From Raffaelea ambrosiae (lineage: Eukaryota > Ascomycota > Sordariomycetes > Ophiostomatales > Ophiostomataceae), in the NCBI GenBank assembly GCA_002778195.1, contig PCDI01000005.1, positions 2,478,273 to 2,542,272 on the forward strand: a DNA stretch of 64,000 nucleotides, written 5' to 3'. Both the position numbers and the translations under genes were made by a program. Below are positions 31,376 to 42,109 of the stretch, piece after piece (position 1 is the stretch's first letter; each line of letters begins with the position of its first letter). A model generated the notes under the pieces. The model ran no database searches. It saw nothing but the letters and a program-made list of their open reading frames with translations, and was not told where the DNA came from.

Positions 31376-32261
31376 CTAAGCCTTTGACTCTGCCTTGGAT
31401 TCCTCAGTCTTGGAATCCCCGGGCTTCTCGGCATCCTCTGTCTTCGTCTCTGCATCCGCCTTTGGCTCCTGGGCCTCCTCAGCTGTCTCGGCCGTCCCAG
31501 ATCCGGCAGCTTCCTCTGTCTCCTCGGCGGCAGGAGGGAACACCATACTAGGAACACGTTAGCTTTTTTTGGCGCTCCGTACTAGTGACTCTTGTAGGGT
31601 AGGATGTTTGGAGGGGGACAACTCACGGCAAAATACCCTCGTAGGCCGTCACGTCCTTTTTCTCAAACGTCACAAAGACCACCAGCCGGATCTTGTGCCC
31701 CTGCGGACCCTCCAGAAACTCCCGCACCGTCGACGCCGCCACCACCGCCGCCGCCCGGCTCGGATACCCGAACACGCCCGTGCTGATGCCGCAAAAGGCG
31801 ATGCTCTCCAGCCCGTTGGCGACGGCCAGATCCAGGCTTCTCTGGTAGCAGCTCGCCAGCAGCTCCTTGGCCCGGGCAGGCTCCAGCTTAAAGTACACAG
31901 GCCCCACGGCGTGGATGACCTTGCGGCAGGGCAGCCGGTAGGCGTCGGTGATCTTGGCCGACCCCGTAGGACAGCCGTTGAGCTGGGCGCACTCCTCGAG
32001 GAGCTGGCCGCCGGCCGCGCGGTGGATGGCGCCGTCGACGCCGCCGCCGCCCATCAGGCTCTGGTTGGCGGCGTTGACAATGGCGTCGATCTTGAGCTTG
32101 GTGAGGTCGCCCCGCCAAAAGGCGACCCGGCGGTTGACGGCGTCGCTGGCGGTGCAGTGGGCGAGCGTCATGGGCACCGAGCCGGCCGCGGGCGCAAGAA
32201 GACGGCCGGCCTGGTACAGAGCCGGCAGGGTCGGCAGGCTGGCCGCGTTGGTGATGCTCAT
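31376..32261 (-). CDS. Macrodomain protein with an acidic C-terminal tail
   Basis: Two exons on the minus strand, 32261-31627 and 31547-31376, split by a 79-nt GTGAGT...TAG intron; 268 residues. The macrodomain fills about residues 35-212: VNAANQSLMGGGGVDGAIHRA is the ADP-ribose-binding signature, and GISTGVFGYP forms the second loop. It resembles the MacroD/YmdB class, which hydrolyses O-acetyl-ADP-ribose and removes mono-ADP-ribose from proteins; the Asn and Gly residues expected for that class are present. Exon 2 adds about 56 residues rich in Glu, Ala and Lys (ETEEAAGSGTAETAEEAQE), with no known fold. Without splicing the protein would stop at the exon boundary (CCGTGA), losing the tail. 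The start at 32261 has a good context (tcgccATGagc). Confidence 0.93.
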
Positions 32262-33247
32262 GGCGAAGGAAGGTAGTTTCAAGTAACGAAGATCGAGTTG
32301 GTGGAAGAGTGACGAGCGGGTGGACAAGGCTTGGGCGGGCGAGTGGGGATGGACGGGCCAAAAAATGGAGTCAACTAACTAGTCGTATGGAAAAGGCGAT
32401 CAAAATATGGACAGGCAGCGTTCGAATCTGTCGGGCTGGTTTTGCCCGCCTTGGACGTCGAGGATAGCTGTCAGGCAAGAATAAAATGACGCACCCTCTG
32501 ATGAATGGTTTCTTCTATTTGGCGCTTCTGTTGAGTTGGGCACAGTTCAAGTTGGAAAGTGCACTGGACGAAAGTGCACATTGATCCCGTGACCAGGCTT
32601 GACGCTTCTCACATCTGATTTGTGCCGCCAGTCCCCCCGCGGCGATAGGAAGACTGTTGGGGTCTAGGTTTTGATCGATTCTTCTTGGCTGGCCGTAAGG
32701 CATACTTTCTGTTTGTTTAGTTGGTCCGCGTCCTCGCCATTCATATTGCCGGAGTCGGACTGCACTGCCGGGGTGTTGGCAGACGATGCTAGACGTACTG
32801 CTGGCGCTTTCGCCTACTGCCGGGTGACCCACCTGAATGACAGGCGTTATCGCCAAGAGTTCCACTAAAAACGGGCTTTGTTGTTCGACATTCCAGCATC
32901 GCAGGCCATCGAATACTTCACATGGGAGTTGGATTGAAAAATAAAATAAAATAAAAAATGGAAATCGATAGAGAATGTTTTGGTATAGTTTGGTCACCCA
33001 ATGTGTGCCTGTTCTTTCGTGCGAAAGCTATGTACCCAGTAAAGCCCATGCCGCAAGGCCCATACATGCAGACCGTCCACTATTTCCCAGTGGGATTAAG
33101 ACATTAAAAATGGCATGTTGCAAATGCAAATGCAAAAAAAAAGAGAACTCCGATGTTATGCATGAATGAGAAGGAATGGATATGCAAGCGAGGTATAATC
33201 GTCAAAATATGTTAAAAGGGGGCGTTAATCATTAAGCTTTCCGCTTC
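32262..33247. other. Gap upstream of the macrodomain gene
   Basis: 986 bp. It carries an AACTAACTAGT motif at 32373-32383, near the macrodomain promoter. An open frame at 32515-32997 has only a GTG start and no coding bias. I see no gene. Confidence 0.4.
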
Positions 33248-33703
33248 TTAGCAGGTCAGCTTGTACGACTTCCAGCCGCCGTTTTCGCAGGTCAGAGTTG
33301 GGACCACGACGGGCGATTCTGTGCAGGCAGCGTCTGCAAAGACGGTGACTGTGTTTATGTTAGCATTGGATGCATACAAGCTGGGGTTGGGACGATGCAG
33401 GAGACATCAAGACATCAAGCTGGGGTTGGGACGATGCAGGGGACATCAGGGGCTGGCAAACATACGAGTACATTGGTTGTTGCTGGCGACGAGGCTGCCA
33501 ATGGGGGAGGCAAACTGCTTGCACTGTTCGGCGTCGGACAGGGTCAGGGTGTAGACGCCCTGGTTCTCGGCCGAGCAGCCCGAGACACCAAAGGTGCGGA
33601 AGTCGGCCTCGTGAGGATCGTTGCGGGGCACGGGGCCGGCAAGGGCCGAGGTGGTGAAGAAGGCCACGGCGGCCAGGAGAGTCGAGACAGCAGAGGAATG
33701 CAT
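33248..33703 (-). CDS. Small secreted six-cysteine protein
   Basis: Two exons on the minus strand, 33703-33466 and 33348-33248, with a 117-nt GTATGT...CAG intron; 112 residues. A clear signal peptide (about 1-23, MHSSAVSTLLAAVAFFTTSALA) is followed by a mature chain of about 90 residues with six cysteines: SGC, EQC, NQC, AAC, and two LTC near the end. This suggests three disulfides. The C-terminus CENGGWKSYKLTC is encoded by exon 2 and completes the cysteine pattern, supporting the splice. No known family is recognised. Effector-like or antimicrobial-like roles are possible for this architecture, but nothing here shows which. A TATA box lies 252 bp upstream. Confidence 0.85.
33381..33449. repeat. 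39-bp duplication inside an intron
   Basis: CTGGGGTTGGGACGATGCAG followed by G(A/G)GACATCA recurs at a 39-bp period (starts at 33381 and 33420) inside the intron of the secreted-protein gene. It keeps both splice sites intact. Confidence 0.8.
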
Positions 33704-33786
33704 TTTTGGAGTCCGGTGTAGTGGTATGGAGGGAGGTTGGAAGTTGTTTCTGTGACAAAGTGGATGACAAAGTGTAACAAAGTAGG

Positions 33787-33873
33787 AGTGGTCCAGTTGA
33801 AGGGTATGAGGAAGAGTATGAGGACCAGTTAAGAGATGAGGTCCAGTTAAGAGTATGAGTGGTCCAGTTGAAG
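33787..33873. repeat. Imperfect GGTCCAGTTAAG repeats in the leader
   Basis: Four GGTCCAGTT(G)AAG or GACCAGTTAAG copies alternate with GAGTATGAG-type units. They lie between the TATA box and the start codon of the secreted-protein gene, so they are probably in its 5' UTR. Confidence 0.7.
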
Positions 33874-33954
33874 TGGAAAGAAGTCGTCTTGCTTGGATCG
33901 AGTTGGGTCTGCCGAACAAAAGCAGACACCACGACTAGAGGGCGTTCAACGGTT

Positions 33955-33964
33955 CCTTTATATA
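33955..33964 (-). promoter_or_regulatory. TATA box of the secreted-protein gene
   Basis: Minus-strand TATATAAAGG, 252 bp before the start codon. It is the clearest TATA box in the window and fits an inducible gene. Confidence 0.65.
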
Positions 33965-36900
33965 CGCAAACAGGCACGAGTCACTCGTTCCTGGTTTCTC
34001 GCTCGTCTGCTTTGCCTCCTGGCCGTATTCTGCGTACTGCTCGTATGTACATAGTATGCTGGCCGATCCATCAGCTCACAACCCAGCTGTGCTCGTAAGC
34101 CTCCGCCCCATAACGGCACAGTGCCCGGCAGGATCACATGAGGACATAGTCAGTACATAGTCGTAGTTTATTGAGTGGTCCAGCCTTTCTGCTTCCCGGC
34201 TTTTCCAGCTTGTTCTTTTTTTGGGCCAGGCTAAAAACTAGCGGGCTGGATGGCTGGCTGGCTCGCTGCGGGCTGGTTGGCTGGCTTGGGCCTAAAAGAC
34301 CCCGGCTCCATGGGCCCTGCAGGCATAGTGAGTGACTAGCTCGTAATCAGAACAAAGACGGTCGGGGCGATTTTGCCTGCGAGGGCATTGTGTACGAGAG
34401 GCAGCTGCTAGGTATTACTATCCCCACACTTTTGGGTGGTTCCGTCCAGCCTCTCGTCGTCATAATTTTTGGGGTCTGCCGCAGGGAGTTTGCAAAGCGC
34501 GTGCGAAAAAAAAGAGACACCAAGGATCATTCACGCCTTCTCGTGTGTTTTTTTCTCGTGTTTGTGCATGTGGTTGCCCCAGTCGGTACGCAGCACACGT
34601 ACTCCATGGACTCATACCGGATAATACTGGAATACTGGAATACTAGAATAGCCCCAGTCTGCCGGGCTTCCCTGATTGTCGGTCAGTCCGCATGCCATTT
34701 CCAGCTTGCACCGGAATGGTTCTTTTTATCCTGTGTTACACGCAAAGTTGCCGCTGTCGGCTTGCCTATTCGTTGGACGCAGGCCGGCAGACACGAGCTG
34801 CTGAGCCAGCAGGGTACGTCTGCCATGCCATGTCCCTTCATATGGAAGATGCTTTACGAGGAGCGGCCGACATCCGGCCACCAACGGTGTTCCCCTTCGG
34901 GAGGGCTGTGAAACACCAGCCATCGATGCCACTTGTGCGCTGCTGAGCACGTCCTGGTCTGGCTGGACTGCCGGGTGTGGCTGTGGATGGCTGTCAGAGG
35001 TGGCCGCAGGCTGCTATCTGTCCGCCTGTGCAGTACGACCGAGTCGGCAAGAGCTTCTTCGCCTCCTGCCTGGAAGAGACACAGAGCCTGAGCCTGTTTT
35101 GGTTGTTTCTTTGTTTTTGGCCGGCTTCCTGCTTTTTCCAGACTTGTTTCTCCTCGCCTGCTCCAGCACACCGAGGTCGAATACGAGATGCAGCCTGTCG
35201 GTTGCTCGGCGGATGGTCAACCGTCCCTCTTTTAATTGGGGTTCCTTTGTTCTATCTGCTGGTCCTTTTTTTTTTTTTTTTTTTTTTCGGTGGAGCAGCC
35301 GCACCCCAGCCAACCACGTTGTTCTGAAAACGAGGGCTGGCCAGCACCGGCTCCCCGTCATCCGTGCACCTGTTGTCTCGAACGGGTGTTTCTGCACTGT
35401 AGAAGCGTCTCTCGGGTGTCTTGCTGGTATCAAGCATAAAAATAGAACGACATCGCCCAAAAAGTCCTCATGTCTGAGAGTCCACTGCACCTGTGTCTTT
35501 GCACTGGCCCTGCTTTCCGGCTGTTTTCTGTATTTGGGCCTTGAGGAGATAGTACATCTTCACGGTCCTTCCCTTAATATCTTGCTCACATGCTTGCTAG
35601 CATCCTGTCTAAGCCGCATGCGCCCCGAGGATTTTCGGGGTTGGACTCACCTCGAATGGGCAAAAGTTCGGGCAGTCTGTCCTCGCGATAGACAGCCTCC
35701 CTTGTCAGAAGCCAATTCTTGCAGCAAAGGATGAGTGAGCAAAGCAAGCTGGTGGCGCAGACGACGGGTGCTTTGCGGTGAAAAGGATCGAACCTAATCC
35801 CTAAAAAGCTAAAAAGAAAAGAAAAAGAAGAAGGAAAAAAAAAAACGGCTAGTCAGCAACCCAGCCCAACCCAACGCCCGATTGCCCGAACGTTGACGGC
35901 CAAGCCTCGAAAGCAATGGTATTTGACTAAACAAAGAAAGACAGAGCACGACGATCCTTCCCAGCAAAATCCCATCACTTGGTCCCCCGGGCGGGTTTGG
36001 CCTCGTTGGGGACGACCCAAAGCTTGGACAGGGCCAGCCCCCCAGCCTGGCACAGCCCAGTTCCTTGTTCGCGCACAACTACCTCTTCGGCCCATTTTTT
36101 TATATGCTCACTACCCCATCGCTCTCCGGGAAAAGACATTGCTCCCACAAGTGCGGAACTGCGGGAGATGCCGTGCCACATACGAGTAGATCTTGCGCAA
36201 CAACCCGTCAAGAGCAAAAGAGAAGAAGCATGGTGGCGTGTCGCAGCATCCTCCATGACGCCTGGTATGAGGCCTGTCAGCAGTCGTCATCCAAGTGCGA
36301 CTTGGCCCTTGTCCTCGGACGCTCGCAACAGCACACGACCCAACTGCCCCGGCCCGTCAGCAGACCTGCTGGCCTGTTTCCCCATGCTCGTTTGACTCAA
36401 CGTTGGATCCTCAAGGTCCCGTGAAACGCACTTCGCCGCTTCGCTAGAGGCGTAGCTCGGCAAGCCAGTGTAGCAAGCATTGACCAGTACTACGCCCGGC
36501 TGCGCCTTCTTGGCGTCGCGGGAAGCTGTACACGTGGGCCATGCCCGCCTCTCCAGTGAGAAGCAAGAAGCCGACGTAGAACAACCTCCGAGATTGGAAA
36601 GATGGTTGGATACAGGAACAAGGTAGCGGGCAAGCAAGATGGAATTTCACGCAAACGTAGGGAGACGGGATTCGCGAGGTTCGAAAATCAACGAGCTGGC
36701 CGGGCACTGCTCTGTTGCCTTGCACTGACCAGCCATATTAGTCCCAATCGTTTGACTCCGAAAGTCGTCTGAAAACGTCCCAAGACTGTCCTCCTTGTAT
36801 TGTGTGTAGTCAAATCTAGTCTCCCTTTCTATCTACCGTCTAAACAAAGTACAAACAGCCGAACCAAGCACACGGAGAAAGCAACAGGCAACGAGAAAAA

Positions 36901-37167
36901 GGAAACCAAAACGGACTGGGGGGATATCCAATTATGTGACAGGGGAAAAGCAAGAAGAAAAAAACAAAAAAAGAGAAGTGAGAGAAAGGCAAGTGAAAGA
37001 AAGGCCCGCCCTACACCAACGTAACGTTTCCGCCTGGCAGCAAGAAGAGAAAGAAAGCGAGAAGGGAAGTCAAAAGAGAGACCAACGCATTCCTCCTTTG
37101 GAACGCAAGGGAAAAAAAAAACCAGAAAAAAGAACCAGGTCGGAAAGGGTCAAAGCGAGAATGTGCC

Positions 37168-39674
37168 CTACACTGGCGTGTTCCCCTTTCCTGGGATCGT
37201 CTTGGTCCGCCGTGGCAGCCCGTCCAAGGGCAGGCCAGGCAGCGGGCCGGCAGGAGGTGCCCAGCGAGGCGTCCGCGGCGTGGGCGACAACAGCACGGCT
37301 GGCGCGGCCGTCGATGCAGGCGTGGCCGCCGCGGTCGTCGGCGACGTCGCCGTCGACTTGGGCGACCGCACGGCCACATTGGTCGGCGTCGACACCGCGA
37401 CACCGACGTCTTCCGTGCCGGCCACGGCCCCGTTGTCCTTGGTCTCCGTAGGCGGTACCCGCGCGACAGACGCGGCCGACACAGTCTTGGCCTCCGTCGA
37501 CACAGTCTCCGACTCCTGCGCGCCCCCCGCGTCCGCCCCCATCCGGCTCACAAAGGCGTGGTACTCCCGCACCAGGCTGTCCCCGCTGCCGCCAGGGCTG
37601 GTCAGCCGGTGGGAGGTGACCCCGGCCAGGCTGGAGCGGCGGCGGCTCATGCTTTCCTCCTCCACCGGCGACGGCGGCGGCTCGGCATGGTCGGCGGCGC
37701 CGGCCACCGCCATCGCGGCCTCCTCCTCTTCGGCGCGGGCGGGGGGGTTCGCGGCGAGCGGCTGCTGCAGGAGAGACGCGTTGAAGTACTCCATTTTCGG
37801 CCCGCGGTGGATGCCCCGGGGGCGTCCCGACGGTGTCCGGCTGTGCGTCGGGCTTTGGCGGGCGGTGCCGGCGCCGGCGCCGTCCTCCGTGCGGCTGATG
37901 CGGCAAATGTCAATGGGGCTGACATCCTCGCTGCTGCTCTTGGTGCTGCTCTCGTCGTCGCCGTCGTCGCTGTCGTCGCTGTCATCGCTGTCCTCGCTGT
38001 CCTCGCTGTCCTCGCGAAAGACATTCCGCTCCGGGCGACGAACAACACCGATGTGCGACTTGCGATGCGGCTTTGTGCTCGATGCGGTCGAGGACGTTGG
38101 CGACGACGACGCCGCCCCCGCCCCCGCCCCCGCCACCGTCCTCGTCGTCGTCGGGGCCATGGAGGCGGTGGTGTTCCGCTTGCCGCCGGCACCGGCGAGG
38201 GCCACGCGAGACGCCTTGTCCAGCGGCTCGTAGACGCTGGATGTGGGACGTGGCGGCTCCGAGACGGCTGCGGGCCCGGCCGGCCGGAACACGGTGGTGG
38301 CCCGGCGCGTAGCCGCCGTGCTCGGCGCCCGGCGCGAAACCACCCGGTCGTCACTGTGGGCCACGGGCGGCGTCATGTCGCGCGCGTCGACCGGCGCCAA
38401 GGCGTCCGGGGCTGCCTCGGTGCGCGCCTGGCGCGAAGTCATGGAAAGAAGGCTGTTGATGCGAGACTGCGGGCCGGCCGTGAGGGGAGTCGACATGTCG
38501 GCTGTCCCTTGGTTCTTGTTTGTCGTAGAGTCGGTAGCCGTAGCAGAAGTCGCTGTCGTCGTCGTCGCCGCCGACGCCTCGCTTGTCTCTCCTCCAAAGT
38601 CCATGGTCGTCGCCTTCGTGGGCGACGTCTCCAGGAAGAGCCGCGTGTAGGCTGGCAACTGGTACTCCGCCAGAGAGACGTCGTTGCTGTCTCGAGAGGC
38701 CTGGTCGCCGGCGCCGCCCATCTTGACCGTCTTTGCCGTCGTCGTCGTCGGAAGGGGAAGCATGCTGTTCGTGTTGCCCGACAGAGACGCGCCGTGGACC
38801 TGCCACCGCCGCCGTTTGTCTTTGACCGAGCCGGCCATGGACCGAGGACCACCTCCTCCGAGGCCGTCCCGTCTCTCGCTGTCGTGGCTGGTTCGGTTGC
38901 TGCGCCAGTTGCCGCCTCCCCCAGCAGCGGCCATGTCCACTTCGCTCTCGCTGGGGCCCAGCTTCTGGCGGATAGAACGAGCACGGAAGAAGAGGAACAA
39001 GCCTGCCGTCAGCGCGAGCAACCCGACGACGCCCATGATGATGCCGACGACGGCCAGCGCTACCTCGGGCGGGCTGCACGCTCCAAACGACCCGTCCTGC
39101 TGTGCATTTGTGACCTGGTTGCGTTGTCAGTATGTCTGCTTCATTGTCGTGCAATAAGTCCTCGTAAGCTTACCGCTTCTGTCATGGTTGCTTCCGCTGC
39201 TGCTGCTGCTGCCACAGTTGCTTGTCCTGCCGCACCAGTTGCACCGGCGCCAGCACCAGCACTGGCACTGGCTACGGCAGAGGAGGCAGAGGCTTGGACA
39301 GCTGCGATCGCCCCAGAGGCCGAAACCTGAGCAGCTTCGAGGCTTGTCTGCAATTCCGACATCACACTGGAGGCAGAAGAGCTGACATAGGCCAGGCGGG
39401 CACTGAAAGTGATCGATGCCGACGACAGAGCAGCGACGACAGCCTGCTGTTGGTTGTCGATGATCGAGTTTCCTTCACCGGCCACCTGGCGAGCCTGCGC
39501 CCGCAGAAGAACAGCATCCGGGTCCATGGGCCGTGAAGTGGTCATCGGGTTGGGCCAAGGCTCAGACGATGCCACCAGCTTGGTTGGTGTTCTGTCACCA
39601 GTCGGCGACGAGACCCCAGACTGGACGGCCTCGCAGCCGAGAGCCAGACAGCCGACCACGATGCCTTTTCTCAT
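37168..39674 (-). CDS. Mid2-like single-pass surface protein
   Basis: Two exons on the minus strand, 39674-39174 and 39114-37168, with a 59-nt GTAAGC...CAG intron; about 815 residues. A signal peptide (MRKGIVVGCLALGCEAVQS) leads into an extracellular part of about 165 residues that is Ser/Ala-rich near the membrane and therefore probably O-glycosylated. One membrane helix follows (about 180-212; VALAVVGIIMGVVGLLALTA) with the stop-transfer RARSIRQK. The remaining roughly 600 residues are a cytosolic, Ser/Thr/Pro-rich disordered tail with an acidic run (SEDSEDSDDSDDSDDGDDES). This is the architecture of Mid2/WSC-type cell-wall sensors, though no WSC cysteine domain is present. The helix is only completed by joining the exons, which supports the splice. 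Confidence 0.82.
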
Positions 39675-42109
39675 GATGCAAGCCTGGCTGGTATATCCGG
39701 ACAAAACACCCGCAATGGGTGTCTTTGCAGGAAAAGTCGATTAAAGATTACAAGGTGAATATAGATAGTGTGGGACTGTCGCCTGGACAATCAGGTTGTT
39801 TGCATGGACGAAAGAAACAAAAAAAGGAAGGCAAAACAGGAAAAGACAGAGAGAAAAAAAAGAGCGATAGTGAAAGAAAAGGAGAGAGCTGGCAAAACCG
39901 GATTTTCTCCTTGGGATCGGAGGGCGGCGGGCAGACTTGATGTAGGAGATGCAGCGCATGGCTAAGGATGCTAGATCTGTTGCACATCATCCATGTCTTG
40001 CCGCCTTTCTTTGTTTTTGTTTTGCATTCTCTGTCTTTCTGCTGCCCACAGTTTTGCTCAAATCCAATGTCTAGGCCACAATGGTATCATCCTTTACGAA
40101 GGATTGTAATAGATACAAGCCTCGATCTTGGAATAGAAACTGACTATCCGAGAGACGGAGAAGGACGGAGAAAGCATTGTTCTACGACTTCAAAACAAAA
40201 AGGCTGCCCGCACGTTCCGGTCAACCCTTCAGACGTCCCCTTTCTGAGAAACAAAGTGAGCCCAGCCCCTGCGCAGGCCCAGGCCCAGGCATGCCGGCGT
40301 GGGATGGAACACTAACACAGTGAGCCCGTACGGCACAGGGCGCGTGCGTGTCTTGTGTATATCTGTGTATGCATGGGAGATATCCAGTAAATTATCGGAA
40401 ACGGGGAAGAAAAAGAAGAAAGAGGGAGAGAAGAGAAAATTCTTCTGTGTGATCGTCGGTTCCTTTTCCGGGATGCGTCCTTGTCGGCTGCCTGTGCACA
40501 AAAAAAGCACACCCACAGGATTCGCCCTTCTTTTTGACGGGAGCGACGGGACGCCAAGATGTGCCATTCTCGACAGATGGGAAAGGCAAGAGGTGCTTGA
40601 AGTGGTGCAAAGATAGAATGGCGGTACGTTGGTCGAAGGATCAGAAGCAATGAATGAATGGCCTGAAGCAAAAATTCTCAACACACAGACGTTTTGCTGT
40701 AACAGCGCCAGGATCGACAGCCGCATAAAGAAGGGAGGGATATCTACAGAGTGGAAATGGGATGAGGTGTGCAGGAGAAGAGAAGGAAAAGGAAGGGAAA
40801 AGATAAAAAGAGGAGCAGGAAAGGAGGAACGGGAGAGGAATGTAACAGAATGATCAGAAAAAAGAAAAACAGCAGAAGACATCTAGGGGAAGGACGCCGT
40901 CTTTGGTCATTATGCGGCTCTGCACAACCTTCCAAGTGTCCGGTACGGCTATTTCCCAGGTCGTTTCTCTATTGTTTCTTGTTCGTCATGGTTCTGGGGA
41001 TTCGTGTTGTCCTCCGTCTTCCCATTCCCTTCTGTCCGGGTTTGGGGGATGTGCCCTTCCGGCATATATGCTAAGCCTCTCTTGTTTTCCAGGTTGCCCT
41101 TTTTTGGGCAAAGAGCATCCGGGGATACCACTACTATATTGACATGCAGTAGCTCAAAAAGAAAGATCTGGAATCGTAAACACGAACACGAAGTTCTTGA
41201 CATCGAAATAAAGTTAACTTCCGTACGACTAATGTCTTGTCTTGTCTCCATCCTATCTCTATTTTCGCCCCTTGGTATTGCTCGCCTTGCCGATTTAAAA
41301 CGTCCTCGTCCTAAGGCCTGTTCCTTGTCTTCTCACCTGAAATAATGCCTGTCCACTCTGACACCGTTCCTTCCCACCCCTGCAGAAATCCTCCTGTTTC
41401 TTTACCTGATTGATCGACAACCTTGGATGTGCCAGCAATCATAGCACGCTCCCTTTTTGCCACGGCCCATCGAAAAACAGCAAGCGTCTTCGCCCCGTCT
41501 CCTTTAGCATTGTGCACTGGTCATCGGGCTTGATATATTTTTAGGGGGGTTAAACTGCTCACTATCGTGGAGTTTGAAAAGCGTTTTCGTCTATGTAGTT
41601 TTATTTGTTTCTTGTTCTCGACCTAATACTCTTTAAATAATCTATCTAGAACACACGAAAAGTGTGTCACAATGTCCTTTCTTTTGCGCTTCCGACGAAA
41701 AACTTCTCTGGCCCACGTATCCCAAGGCCATCTCTATCTCTCTAATAGGAACTTGCCCCAAGCCGCGCAGACATAAGGTACTGGAAGTAAACGTTTGCGA
41801 GATAAAAAGAAGGGAGCATAGAAACAAGTCAGAATTTAAGAAAACTGAAAAAAATATAACAAAACAAAAAAAAACAGACGATGTAGACAAACGAAAGCAA
41901 GTAAAGCCAATGCAACCCGAACCCATGTGACTCCCGACGGAAGGAAAGCAGAAGAAAAAGCACTTTTTGTATGTGTTCTCGTCAAAGTTGAAAGGAGAGG
42001 GGGGTTGATGCAATAAATGTCCCTCTCCCCGATCCCAAATTACTATCCACCAATTTGTTTTTGTGCGTGTTGATTTTCGTGACAAGTAATGGAATCAAGG
42101 ATGGGACAT
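39675..42109. other. Gap between the surface-protein gene and EF-3
   Basis: 2.4 kb, AT-rich. The 3' flank of EF-3 occupies the right end. Tracts of A/G (39800-39895; 40400-40440; 40770-40880) are present. I see no gene. Confidence 0.45.

Larger units (their letters stand above)
33704..37167. other. 3.5-kb gene-poor gap
   Basis: It holds the promoter of the secreted-protein gene, GGCT-rich repeats (34240-34290), a 22-base T run (35266-35287) and several AT/GC-mixed stretches. No frame with coding bias or a recognisable product is visible on either strand, and I found no tRNA. Confidence 0.45.

Noticed and set aside
32515..32997. 160-codon open frame between the macrodomain and secreted-protein genes
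   Set aside because: No ATG start, no coding bias and no recognisable motif.
35770..35815. GGTTCGATCC B-box on the minus strand
   Set aside because: No A-box or acceptor stem at the right distance; the flank is a homopurine tract.
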